From Sabellastarte sp. h YS-2021 (taxonomy: Eukaryota; Annelida; Polychaeta; Sabellida; Sabellidae): 64,000 nucleotides of DNA. Shown one piece after another: positions 12,094 through 24,600 of the stretch. Position numbers and translations under genes: made by a program. The stretch's first letter is position 1; each line of letters starts with the position of its first letter. The notes under the pieces were generated by a model. The model worked only from the letters and a program-made list of their open reading frames with translations. It was not told where the DNA came from and did not search any database. Location of the stretch: contig OZ024933.1 in NCBI GenBank assembly GCA_964017235.1, forward strand, positions 95,943,432 to 96,007,431, given 5' to 3'.

Positions 12094-12445
12094 GTTTACC
12101 GTGTATCTTATGATTCGTCCCCAGAAAGTGTGAGAAAAAAATATAGTGTAGTTTAACATTTACCAAAACTTTTGGATTTCGGCTATTTTTTGTCCTTGAC
12201 CTTCTTAAATCAAAACATACCTGAGATGAACGTCCTTGCCAGAGTTTGTAAAAGTGCTCCCTTTATACTGCGGGGGAGTGTTACGGTGCCAAGGAGTGCT
12301 GCAAGGTGAAATACTTGACTCGTTCCAGCATTTTACTTGGATCTGCAAAGCATGTTAAAGATTTCAAAAGGCTACAGTGTGAGAATGTTGAGCCCCTTGC
12401 GATCAGCCAGTGAAACTCGTCAGTTGACGTGGTTACTTGGACTCT

Positions 12446-12671
12446 ACTGCTCAGGCTGTGAATTTCGTCACCCCAGTGAAGTTCGTCACTCATATTTTAT
12501 GACAGTATTTAAACATCTTTACTATGATCTTCCTGCAAACAATTATACCTTGCTCTCGAAGGCAAGTACCCGGTATTCCACTTTTTAAAATGTGGATATT
12601 GCTAGTCCTTGAATGCTTTTATAGCAGGTGACGAACTTCACTGGGGTGACAAAATTCACTGGCTGAGCAGT
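12446..12671. repeat. foldback element with 44-bp inverted arms
   Basis: The left arm 12446-12489 (starting ACTGCTCAGGCTGTGAATTT) is almost the reverse complement of 12628-12671, with about three mismatches by eye. The 138-bp spacer has no recognised content. This may be a small MITE or foldback. Confidence 0.7.
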
Positions 12672-13456
12672 ACAATATGCATACCACAAAAATGTGTACA
12701 TCCAACTGCTCCCAAAACTGCTTTACTAAATTTCTCTCAACATTCAAACACAAGCAAGTAAAAATAAATGATATTTCCTCAGTTTCAGTAGTTTGTAATA
12801 TCCTCATGTATCGTCGTTGTACGGAAGTTCGATCGCTTAAGAAAATTGATGTCTATATTTACGAATAAAACTCTAATAAAATGTGTTATTAAATTTTGAA
12901 ACCTACAATAAGCGAAAAAATATCTATATTTTAGTTTTGCTAAGTTGTTTTTATTTAAAATTCTCTAAAATATAACGATTTTATTAATATTTAAAAGATA
13001 CCATTTCCTTTAACTGTTGTCATAGGGGATAGAGATGTACAAAAAATCGATCATTTGGTACTCACCTCTATATCTTCTTGCATAGGTAAAGTTGAGGTTT
13101 CTAGATAAAAAAGTGATATCAATTGATCGATTTTTCATCTCAGTCAGGTAAGTAAAACATCTCTAATAAAAATGCAATTTCTTTAGATTTTGCAATAGAA
13201 AGTTCTTTAAAAACAATTTTCGATTGTGCAACAATTATTAATCTATTTTTGCAAAGGAAAAATAAAAATACCTGTTTTTTTCCTCATGTTGACATCAGAA
13301 TAAAATATTTTTTCTGATAAGATTGTTTACATTCGAAATGCCAGCAGCCTTCTGTTCCTCATACAACCATTCAAAACGAAGCAGATCGGAATAAAACGAA
13401 GCCGATCGACACTTTGTCTATATCGAACTTAAGTACATTGACGATATATCAGTTCT
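12672..13456. other. AT-rich sequence with a short GAAGC-type direct repeat
   Basis: Near 13375-13410 the phrase AAAACGAAGCMGATCG occurs twice in tandem. At 13045-13140 an AAAAAATCGATCA / TGATCGATTTTT inverted pair is present. Nothing else is recognised. Confidence 0.35.
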
Positions 13457-13665
13457 ACTGCTACCCTGCATAAGTTGGCCTTCTCACCACATCTTCACAG
13501 GGCTTTAATATGAGTTCCCTACTGCACTCTGAAATCATGTATTATTGTTAAACTTATTATATGCAACAGTTTTCATTGGTGTACAATAACCTATTTGCCT
13601 TTCTGGAGCCTGTAGATGAGCCGCGGCCAACTTATGCCTGCGGCCAACTTATGCAGGGTAGCAGT
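13457..13665. mobile_element. MITE-like element with perfect 24-bp terminal inverted repeats
   Basis: ACTGCTACCCTGCATAAGTT plus GGCC (13457-13480) is the exact reverse complement of 13642-13665. An extra copy of the inner part, GGCCAACTTATGC, sits at 13626-13637. Total length is about 209 bp with no open frame. I could not define a target-site duplication. Confidence 0.75.
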
Positions 13666-13689
13666 ATTCTATTAATACCTGGGCTTTTG

Positions 13690-13800
13690 GGGATTCCCCT
13701 TTAGCTCAGCTGGTTAAAGAGCCAGACTTGTGTTTATTTCTGTGTGTAATCAGAAGGAAGTGAGATCGAGACACAGCAGAACCAATCAGTAATTTCTCCC
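13690..13800 (+). mobile_element. tRNA-like sequence (SINE head or tRNA pseudogene)
   Basis: CTTTAGCTCAGCTGGTTAAA resembles a tRNA D-arm and A box, and GTGAGATCGAGACAC about 60 nt later resembles a decayed B box. The full cloverleaf is not convincing, so a functional tRNA is unlikely. Confidence 0.35.
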
Positions 13801-13929
13801 ACTACACATTTTTCAAAAAAAATTTTTTTTTTTTTGTTGTAATCAAAGTTGCGTGAAATGGCATACTGCCTTGCTACCAATTATTGCCGGTTACACAAAG
13901 ATATATGGGCATGATAAACAAAGGCACAC

Positions 13930-14480
13930 AGTCTTCAGACATTTACAGGTTTAAACAAAATCATGCACACTAAATACCAAATGTCATGGTAAGCTTTGTG
14001 TGTTTTATTTAGTTTTTGCCTTTTCGCCCATTCGTCAATATTTTGGTTTTCAGGCTCTAACTCAAAAACACTCCCGTCGATAAATTTGAAATTTATTAGG
14101 ATGGTAAGACGTACACTACTATGGCTAGGTTGCTTTTGAAATTGGTGCAAGTCGGTGTGTCTGTCAACATTTTGGTTTCCAGACTCTTAACTCACAAATG
14201 CTTCTGCCAATCAACTTGCAATATGACAGGGTGGTAGAATACCACCTGGGATGGGTTGCTTTCCTAACTGGTGCCATTTTGAAAAATGCAATGGTTGCTA
14301 ACTTGCTATCTTGAAATTCCATTTCAAGACTCTAGCTCGGAGATGCTTATAGTTTTTTTATATAAAACTTGACAGAGTCATGGAACCAGATTCCTTTTTA
14401 CAAACAAATAATAAATTTGAAATTTGTTGCTGGACCCTATCCCTGGTACCGATCGCAGAACCCTCTTTTTGGGGGTCTTT
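13930..14480. repeat. degenerate minisatellite, unit about 130-140 bp
   Basis: The phrase TTTTGGTTTYCAGRCTCTAA, followed by ACTCR-AAA-TGCTT and a TTGCTTT-AACTGGTGC block, recurs at about 14040, 14165 and 14315. It resembles the TTGGTTTCCAGACATTTTA units found in the element at 20965. Confidence 0.5.
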
Positions 14481-14744
14481 AACCTCCATTTTCATGTTAT
14501 TGAATGAAACAACCAAATTATATTATTTTGAAAGTATAGTTACTTAACATTTTAAAGTACATGTATTTCTTTTTAAAGTTACTAATATATCTTGACAAAT
14601 AATCTAAACTATACAAATAGAAGCTGGAAGGCAGATGTTCCCTGGTTGAATACTGTTGTAAGGGTGATTGTTGAATGTACCTGTACCCTTTGTTTCATAT
14701 AATTATTGCTTGTCCTTCATAGTTTTTAAGTTAAAGTCAGAGTT

Positions 14745-14850
14745 GTGGTTTTACATCCTGTTCAACAGCCAGTTGAACCCAGACAGAGGTGAGAGCCTGT
14801 GATTAGATGCCAAAGCTGTTAACCTACTAGGCCACTAAGAATCTTTTTCA
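14745..14850 (-). mobile_element. tRNA-derived SINE fragment (family 2)
   Basis: The minus strand reads TGGCCTAGTAGGTTAACAGC (A-box-like), GGGTTCAACTGG (B-box-like) and a tail GAACAGGATGTAAAACCAC. A second member lies at 28611-28715, and a similar tail, GGAACAGGATGTTAAACAC, is seen near 59537. Confidence 0.5.
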
Positions 14851-15518
14851 TAGTTTTACAGCATGTGTCAAACTTCCATTGGTGTCATACTTCACTGGCT
14901 GAACACTGAACAGTATGTCATATTACTCCCACCTCTGAGAGGATGGTAGGCCAGTAATCTAAACACCATCAAAACAAAGAGTTTCAGAACTACATTCCCC
15001 GAAGACAGTCCAACATGTGTGGGTTAGATATATTAACATATTGTCATGGTGTTCCAGTAAAATACCCTCAATACTGAGATTCCAGGGCCACTGACCCATC
15101 AATATTTGAAACACTGGCTGTTAATCAGGTCCCTGGTGTTACTGTATATTTTGCACCAGTTTGCACACACAAGTACAACATAAAATGTTCACCCCATGGC
15201 ACCCAGTTGGCAGTTGAGGAAAATTACACTTAAGACAATTCAACCTGGTAATACAGTGATAGAAACTGATAAAAATTAGAACATTAGTCCAAGTTTTGTG
15301 GCTGCTGCCTCACCACTATTAAGAATAATTTTCCAATCATATAAAAGGATTATTGAAAGCATGTTTACAGGCAAGCTCAAGTAGAATAATATGAGGCATA
15401 TTTTGTTTGAAACATTTTCTTTCATCCGTAACATCTACTTTTTGCCTTTATTTGGGAGTAGTCATTTAAGAAAGTAACAAACAACGGCTTACTATTACCT
15501 GTTTATTTTTTTTTTCAG

Positions 15519-15655
15519 ATGTATGTCAAATCTTAACAATGATGACGAAAAGGGATCAGGATGGCTTTCACGTCTACTTGTGCGCAAAATAGACACTGGA
15601 AAGGAGTCCCACTCTCGTCTACTGGCAGATAAGGATACAGTATACGAACTGCAGT
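15519..15655 (+). CDS. NIPSNAP: NIPSNAP coding exon A (first one located)
   Basis: The acceptor is a long T-run ending in CAG at 15516-15518. The donor GTTAGT follows 15655. The first base completes a split codon from an upstream exon, and the exon ends with one base of a Phe codon. It encodes the segment after the targeting peptide: [20 protein letters not shown], then [14 protein letters not shown], matching the family's SWF-RSLFVHKVD-K-AHS-LL region. The upstream exon with start codon and transit peptide was not recognised in 1-15518. Confidence 0.9.
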
Positions 15656-18600
15656 GTTAGTTGCATTTAGTTACTTTTTCCCTATCTAGCCTTACAAGAC
15701 ACTGTAATTATTGTGTTCACTTGTGTACTGTTTGACCCATAAATGTGCCAGATTGATTGCAGTGTGTGAAACAATAGTGATACTTTGTTGTTAGAGGCTT
15801 GACCTTTACTTATTGCATCACTTGTAAAGAAATAATTAGAGTCTAAGTGGATACTGAAAATTTATGGAAGCCTCTGTTAAACTCTGTGCAAGTAATAGTT
15901 TCAGTAATGAAAAACAATGTTTGGTCATTGGTACTTATGATTAACATATACTTACCAAAACAAACCCAAAAGAAACTGCATTTTATAATTGTAGGACTTC
16001 AACACTGGTTGTTCAGTGCAACTGCATGTTTCATTGGTTTTTTTTTTTTTTGGCAGCGCCTACTTAATTTTTATTGTTTGTAAATCTTATGTGTCTAGAC
16101 ATGTTGCCATTTTTAAACCCAGGATTAAGATCATTTTAATAGTTATCTACATACACCGGAAAAAGAGTTAGTTTGTCAGTTCAATGTTAACTGATGATTT
16201 GTGTTGATGTCGTTTGCCATTTCGGGTCCTACATTCAAGTTTCACCTGTGGCCTCAGGTGTAACAGTCGGTGGTGGATTTCCAAATCTTAGTGTACATCT
16301 TTCTACCACCCAAACAGCAGCTTCACCTTTACTGCCCATGTAATTGATGTTACACCTAAATCAATTTTCATTGACATAAATGTATTTGTCCCACATTGGT
16401 AAATGAAATATAACGGTCTCATGGTTTGTTCACATATCATATGCATTTTGGTGTTATGAAATGGACAATGGACAAGGCACATCATATACCAGTTTATAAT
16501 TAATCTCCTTCTGTATATTTAGTTCATGCGGTGAAACCAGAAAATATGCAAGAATATCTGGAGCAATAGTGAGTAGATTGTGCATTGTTTGTGATATTTA
16601 CAAACATTCATTAAACTATTGCTTTGTTTGAATTTCATAGAAAATAATCTTACTAAAAATGCCCTTTTCAGTTTGACTTGAATTTAATGCAAAGTTTACT
16701 CCAGCTTTGACCCTTTTATTTTCATCGATGCATAATACTTGTACAAAGGAATAGTAGCAAAAAAATATAAAGTATTATGTTACAAAATTTGTGAAAATAC
16801 TAAAAATGTAAGGCGAAAGCAAGTCCAACTGTAGTAACACCAATGTATAAAAGCTATCAATATAAGTAAAACCCTCAAACTTCTAAAGTTAGGGGAAAAG
16901 CATATACATGTATGCCTGATGAATTGGTTAATGGAATATATTTGATTCAGTCAAGTGTCTGGGGCAGTCTTTTGTACTGATGTGTTCCAGTTTACACTCA
17001 GTTTATCTCTGTGTCTTTGTATTGGATATAACCAAATGAAGTCAGAATTTTTCTTTGCATCGGGGACATGCTTAAAATGTCCATTCTTCAGTAAAAGTTT
17101 GTTCATCATATCAAAGTAAACTTTGCACCGGGGACATGCTTAAAATGTCCTTTTTTCAGTTAAAGTTTGTTCATCATATCAAAGTAAACTTTGATCTGCT
17201 TTTTGATCTATTCTAATCTATCTAATGTGGACTTTGACCGCTTAAGTGCACTACTCGTGTCACTGATTGCTTTGTGGCTCGCACTGGTAGACTGAAACCC
17301 CTTTTGGCCTTGTTTTACTCTCTGTGTCTCTTTTTGAAGAAATGTGTTTCTCTGTTCTTGCTAAGTTGGTTGCAGGTAAGCATTTGCAGAGTACTCTGCA
17401 TGTGTTTTCAGTGAGAGGTATGTGTCTCTGATGACTGAGAAGAACACCGGTGCTGAGCTGGCGGGCAGTTGGACTGTAGAGATTGGAGACCAGGATGAGG
17501 CCAGTAAGTTATTAAAGTACTAGGACAACAGGTCAGGCTTCTGGTGCCAGTATATAAAATATAATAAAAATTTGAGTCAATTGCACATGTTATAACAGCT
17601 GAATTTAAAGTATTTACTTAGATAGACTCTCAATGTATTTCCCACAGCTAATTTGCTCAACCTAATTTTGCACTGAAGCAGCATTGGTTAGTGCTTTGAG
17701 TGTTTTAATCTTCAATATAAAGACTGGAAGTGCACAGACTACACAAAACAATGGAGTGCACATGTTTCTGCGTACATTTATCTGAACCAATAAATGGACG
17801 ATCGGCAGTAATAGAGAACCAAACAATACAGACAAAATATAGTGCGACAAATAGAAGTGTAAAAATCATATTTATAATGCTATTTTTGGATTAATAAAAG
17901 AAACTGGTCTTTATAATACAAATAAAGTCCACGGACTCGTACTTTATGACCTCTATAAAAGGATGGAACTTCCGGCATAATGGACTTGCGTTACCGCACT
18001 CTTCCATTATCCGCTGGAAGTACCATCCTTTTATAGAGGTCAAAAAGTACTCACTCTTGGACTTTATTTCTACAAGAACCAGTTTCTAATGATCTTTGAA
18101 GTTCAGATTTCTTGGAAGTAAGGTAACTCGAGCTGTAAGTTGCAGTGAGATGTAATCACAGCTGCGGCTGGGATTAATATTTTTAGAAAAATTATGATTA
18201 ATGGGGGGGGGGGGGGGGGTTAAGTTTCGCCACTTATATCTTGTCTTTCTCTTCACACCCACAGCCCTGGATTATTGGTGTATACCATGCTTTGACTATA
18301 CCTTTTGTTAATTTAGCACACTGAGTTCCCTGTTGTGGGAAAGATATTGCCCCTACAAAGTTGTACATTAGATGGTATTAGTTTGCCAAAATATATTAAA
18401 ACCACTTGGTAGTTGTGTTCTCCACAAAATATGTCCATACTTGCTACTTTTTATCAGCCAGCAAAATATAAATGTAGAAGAACAGTTGAAACCTATAAAG
18501 TTTAAATTTCAAGTGATCAGGAAATACCACATAACAAGATAAATATTGAGGATCTGATCATTATTTCCTCATAAAAGGAAACTCTGAACTAGGTTGATTT

Positions 18601-21600
18601 TGTGAGAATGTTTCACGAATTGCCTCCGCATTCAGGTTTAATATTTTTATTGTTAATGTAAATTTGTATGTTTGCAGTTCACATCTGGAAGTATGTTGGA
18701 GGTTATCCCGTGTTAAATAATGCAACGAATATCTACAGAACAGACAAAGTAAGGCACTAACTTGTAAAATATCTCAATGTGTAGTACATTTAAATAATCA
18801 ACTCAGCAGTCTGTGTAAATATTCAGATTGTCATATGTTTGAATTTCACTTTCAAACCTCCCTTAAAATGTGAGTAGCTTTGGAATACAACAACCTTTGA
18901 AGATTTGAAATAGCTGTTTGACTGGTACATATAATTGAGTTAACTTTGTATCTATGTATTTTCGCAGGATTTTATCGACTACAGAATAAAGAGAAATAAG
19001 ATGCTTCGATCGAGGAAGAATCAGATCTTGCTGGCCTTTTCTTTCTGGGGCGACATTCAACCTCGTGATGGCAAGTGGATCTACGAACTCAGGAGCTATA
19101 CTCTCAAGGTACTACTTCCTCTACCCATGTATCCATACACCCAATGTACATCACATTGGAACTGCTTTCCTGTATTTCTCTATAATGTAATGCACTCTCA
19201 CATATGTAATATATTTCTCTGGTAACTCAAAGCCTGACTGGCTGAAATACTTCCACAACTAATCACTGGGTTCTCATATCTATGATTGTGGGTTCAAATC
19301 CAGCTGGTAGGGCCGACACCAAAATGTGGAAAGTCAAGTACTTCTCTTTGACAAGTTCTCATTTTGATACTTAAACAACAAGGTATGTTATTCATATTCT
19401 AAAATGGTAGGCTGCGCAGTGAACGTGGACACGTCTTTTGCGCAATGCTTGAACCGCGAATATAGAACGGTAAATAAAGCACGCTGTTGAAATCTCGTAC
19501 ATCGTCCCTTCACGTACAAACGTAAACAAACAACTCGCGGTGAAATAAAACTTAAATTATATGCAGCAAATACTAAGTCAAATAATTCTGTAGGGGATTT
19601 TATCAATATTTCATTTAAAGATCGACTACTCATTAATATGACATTACCGAATTCTGTGGGGGATTTTAACCAAAATACTTTGAGTCTTGTACAAGTTAAT
19701 ACTTCTTTCCTGTAGACTTGTTTATATGGGGAAAGTTGGTTTTAGTGGCTTTTGTTTGTGCCCACATTTTTCTAGTGATGTAAATAAGACTGTTAATAAT
19801 TTGTTTAGTCAGTTTTAGGCTTGTAGTACAAGCAAAGTATGTATTTCTCAATATCTAATTTGTCAAGAAAGAAAATAGTTATATATTTTCATTTAACTCA
19901 TGAGTAGATATAGAAAAGTAAGTTGTGTTTTGTGAAATAGGATTTTTTTCCCTCCAAAAAAGATGATTCTTTGTTTTTCAATAGTTTAACATATTCCCAT
20001 TGTCATACATGTATTTGCAGTACTGGGTAAGAATATAGATATAAAATTAAGTACCTTTAGTTAATTTGTAAACAGTTATTGAAAAATTCTTTCTGTGTTC
20101 AAATTTATGCTTAGATCAAATTTATTAGGGACAGGTTAATTGAGTACCAAAAATGATTTGACTTGTCATGAAAGTGAGCAGAAACTAATTACAAACTGTG
20201 TGCACCGATAATTCTTTAAAATATTGTTATACCCAACATTACCATCGGTCAAACTTGAATTTCCAATCAGATTTGTCTACATAATTAACATTTTCATATA
20301 AGTGTCCTTTTTCATTTCCACAGACAATTGATATTTTATTTGTAATAAATTTGTTTACATTAAATGCCGCATTGGCTTTATTAGTACTGTAGTCAGCCGA
20401 TATTTACATGCCTTGAGTCACATATTTCTAATGTACTCCTGGTGCAGACCTCACTCCACTTTATGTTTCAAATAGACAGCTGTGACAGAATGTTCTATTT
20501 TTTTTTTTTTTTTTTTTTTTGGACAGCTGTTTCAAGTTAAAGCCTGGTTCACTATGAGTGAACCAATTTCACACCCTTTGTATCATGTTTTTGAAAAAAA
20601 AAATACAACACTTGTAGGGTTTTTTCTTACCTTGTGTTGAATCCTGACACATGGTAGGTATATGTGTGTAAATGTTTGATGTATTTAGAGTTCTTATCTT
20701 GGAGGCACACTCACCTCCCGTCTATCAGGCCCTGGGTTTGATACCCAGCCAAACCTAACTCGGAAAAAACTGGTATGTGATGGTTTTCAGTGCAGAATGT
20801 TTCTAATGTAATGATCTCTGATTTCTGGCATTATGCATCTTAAAGTCTGTCAATAGACAGAGATTAAGCATTATAAAAGGACTATTAGAATTAGATTTAG
20901 TTATATGACCCATACAATCTGTTGAAAAGTGATATTCAACCCACATTGATCAATCAGGAATATTTATGTCCACCCCACTGGGGGGTGGACATATTATTTT
21001 TGCTTTTTCCGCCGTCCGGCGTCCCACTTGGTTTCCAGACATTTTAGGCAACAGTTCTTATCCTATCTTTACCAAATTTGGCATGCAGGTTTATTGGGTT
21101 AATAGCTTGTATGGGATTGCTTTTGGTGACGATAGCTCTATAGCTAACTGAGTAATAGCTACTTTGCTACTTTTGAGTAGCTCTTTGGTTTCCAGACATT
21201 TTAAGGAATGCTATTAAGCCTAGATTTCTGAAATTTGGTATGGAGGTTCATTGGGTTAATAGCTTGTATGGGATTGCTTTTGGGGGGAATTGCTTCATAG
21301 ATGAGTGAGTAATTAATTAAATAAATGAGTAAGTGGCTATTTTGAATACTGAAAAAGGCAAATGTGCTCATATCTCCTAAACCGTGCGAGATAGAGCGAT
21401 TTCGTCGAAATTTTCGACCCACAGGGTATCTAAGGAATGTAATCTTTGCAATTTTCAAAAAAATTTCCCCTCCCCAAAAATGGCGGCCATTTTGAATTTT
21501 CGAATTTTTGCCAAAAAGGGCAAAACACAAATTTGCTTCCATCTCCTAAAATTTCCCCTCCCCAAAAATGGCGGCCATTTTGAATTTTCGAATTTTTGGC

Positions 21601-24600
21601 AAAAATGGCAAAACACAAATTTGCTTCCATCTCCTTAACTGTGCGAGATAGAGCGATTTCGTCGAAATTTTCGACCCACAGGGTATCTAAGGAATGTACT
21701 CTTTGCAATTTTCAAAAAATTTTCCCCTCCCCAAAAATGGCGGCCATTTTGAATTTTCGAATTTTTGCCAAAAATGGCAAAACACAAATTTGCTTCTGTC
21801 TCCTTAACCGTGCGAGATAGAGCGATTTCGTCGAAATTTTCGACCCACAGGGTATATAAGGAATGTAACATTTGCAATTTTCAAAAAATTTTCCCCTCCC
21901 CAAAAATGGCGGCCATTTTGAATTTTCGAATTTTTGCCAAAAATGACAAAACACAAATTTGCTTCTATCTCCTTAACCGTGCGAGATAGAGCGATTTCGT
22001 CGAAATTTTCGACCCACAGGGTTTCTAAGGAATGTACTCTTTGCAATTTTCAAACAATTTTCCCCTCCCCAAAAATGGCGGCCATTTTGATTTTTCAAAT
22101 TTTTGCCAAAAATGGCAAAACACAAATTTGCTTCTATCTCCATAACCGTGCGAGATAGAGTGATTTCGTCAAAATTTTCGACCCACAGGGTATCTAAGGA
22201 ATGTAATCTTTGCAATTTTCAAAAAATTTTCCCCTCCCCAAAAATGGCGGCCATTTTGATTTTTCGAATTTTTGCCAAAAATAGAAAAACAGGAATTTGC
22301 TTCTATCTTCTTAACCGTGCAAGATAGAGTGATTTCGTCAAAATTTTCGACCCAACCAATGCAAAAAGGCATGAAGCTGAAATAATTTACATCTACACTA
22401 ATAAATATTTAAGCATCATTGATATATTTTACAAATGAAACAGGGTCTTGTAAGACTACTGCACAATTTTGGCAAAAGGTTCATGGGGTGGACATTACAC
22501 ATGATAATGTGTGTTCTTCTATGCTATCCTGTTTCTATTCGCATCTACTATCAACAGGGCGTCCTATTTCTAGTTATTTTAACAGATGATCTGATAGAAG
22601 AATAAGTTATTAAGCGTCCCCCAAGGGATGCTTTTTTGTGTGTAGGAGAAAATCAGGCTCCGCCGGCTCCGCATTTCGTTTTCCTTATAACTCTGTAACC
22701 GTTGGGTGGATTCTTTTCAAATTTGGCAGGTGTATGCAGTAGCCTTAAGGAATTATTATGTCCACCCCCCTGGGGGGTGGATATATTATTTTTGCTTTTT
22801 CTGCCGTCCGGCGTCCGATGTCCGGCGTCACGCATGGTTTCCGCTCATTTAAAGGAAAAGTATTAGAGCTATTGTCACCAAATTTGGTATGCAGGCTTAT
22901 TGGGTCAGTAGCTTGCTTGGGATTGCTTTTGGCTGTTGTACCTCTTTTGCTTACTGAGTAATACTTAAGTACAGCTATTTTCAGTACCCATTGGTTTCCG
23001 TGCATTTAAGCCAAAATAATTAAAGATATTTTACTACAATTTTGAATACAAGATTGTTATGTCCATAGCTCGCTTGGTATTGCATTTGGGACTGATAGCT
23101 TTTTCAGTACATGAGTAATAGCCATTTAGGTACTTCATTATGTATTTTCAGTACTACTTTTGAGTAATTTGCTAATATCTCAGAAACTGTAAGAGATAGA
23201 GCGATTTCGTCGAAATTTTCGACCCACAGGGTATCTAAGGAAGGTAATCTTTGCAATTTTCAAAAAAATTTCCCCTCCCCAAAAATGGCGGCCATTTTGT
23301 ATTTTCGGATTTTTGCCAAAAATGGCAAAGCACAAAATTGCTTCTATCTCCTTAACCGTGCGAGATAGAGCGATTTCGTCGAAATTTTCGACCCACAGGG
23401 TATCTAAGAAATATACTCTTTTCAATTTTCAAAAAATTTTCCCCTCCCCAAAAATGGCGGCCATTTTGAATTTTCGAATTTTTGCCAAAAATGGCAAAAC
23501 ATAAATTTGCTTCTATCTCCTTAACCGTGCGAGATAGAGCAATTTCGTCGAAATTTTCGACCCACAGGGTATGTAAGGAAGGTACTCTTTGCAATTTTCA
23601 AAAAAATTTCCCCTCCCCAAAAATGGCGGCCATTTTGAATTTTCGGATTTTTGCCAAAAAATGGCAAAACACAAATTGGCTTTTATCTCCTTAACCGTGC
23701 GAGATAGAGCAATTTCGTCGAAATTTTCGACCCACAGGGTATCTAAGAAATATACTCTTTTCAATTTTCAAAAAATTTTCCCCTCCCCAAAAATGGCGGC
23801 CATTTTGAATTTTCGAATTTTTGCCAAAAATGGCAAAACATAAATTTGCTTCTATCTCCTTAACCTTGCCAGATAGAGCAATTTCGTCGAAATTTTCGAC
23901 CCACAGGGTATGTAAGGAAGGTACTCTTTGCAATTTTCAAAAAAATTTCCCCTCCCCAAAAATGGCGGCCATTTTGAATTTTCGGATTTTTGCCAAAAAA
24001 TGGCAAAACACAAATTGGCTTTTATCTCCTTAACCGTGCGAGATAGAGCAATTTCGTCGAAATTTTCGACCCACAGGGTATGTAAGGAAGGTACTCTTTG
24101 CAATTCTCAAAAAAATTTCCCCTCCCCAAAAATGGCGGCCATTTTGTATTTTCGGATTTTTGCCAAAAATGGCAAAACACAAAATTGCTTCTATCTCCTT
24201 AACCGTGCGAGATAGAGCGATTTCGTCGAAATTTTTGACCCATAGGGTATCTAAGGAAGGTACTCTGCAATTTTCAAAAAATTTTCCCCTCCCCAAAAAT
24301 GGTGGCCATTTTGAATTTTCGAATTTTTGGCAAAAATGTCAAAACACAAAATTGCTTCTATCTCCTTAACCGTGCGAGATAGAGCGATTTCGTCGCAATT
24401 TTCGACCCACAGGGTATCTAACCAAGGTACTCTTTGCAATTTTCAAAAAAATTTCCCCTCCCCAAAAATGGCGGCCATTTTGTATTTTCGGATTTTTGCC
24501 AAAAATGGCAAAACACAAAATTGCTTCTATCTCCCTTAACTGTGCGAGATAGAGCGATTTCGTCGCAATTTTCGACCCACAGGGTATGTAAGGAAGGTAC

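Noticed and set aside
12337-12588. 83-codon frame with an Arg/Ser-rich start considered as a targeting-peptide exon
   Set aside because: It overlaps the left arm of the foldback element at 12446 and has no suitable donor.
13335-13395. Short Met-started frame MPAAFCSSYNHSKRSRSE as a possible THAP-type start or NIPSNAP first exon
   Set aside because: It stops after 18 codons and has neither a donor in the needed phase nor a mitochondrial-targeting character.
19226-19380. GTGGGTTCAAATCCAGC as a B box of a tRNA gene or SINE
   Set aside because: No convincing A box at the right distance and no foldable cloverleaf. At most it is an eroded SINE head.
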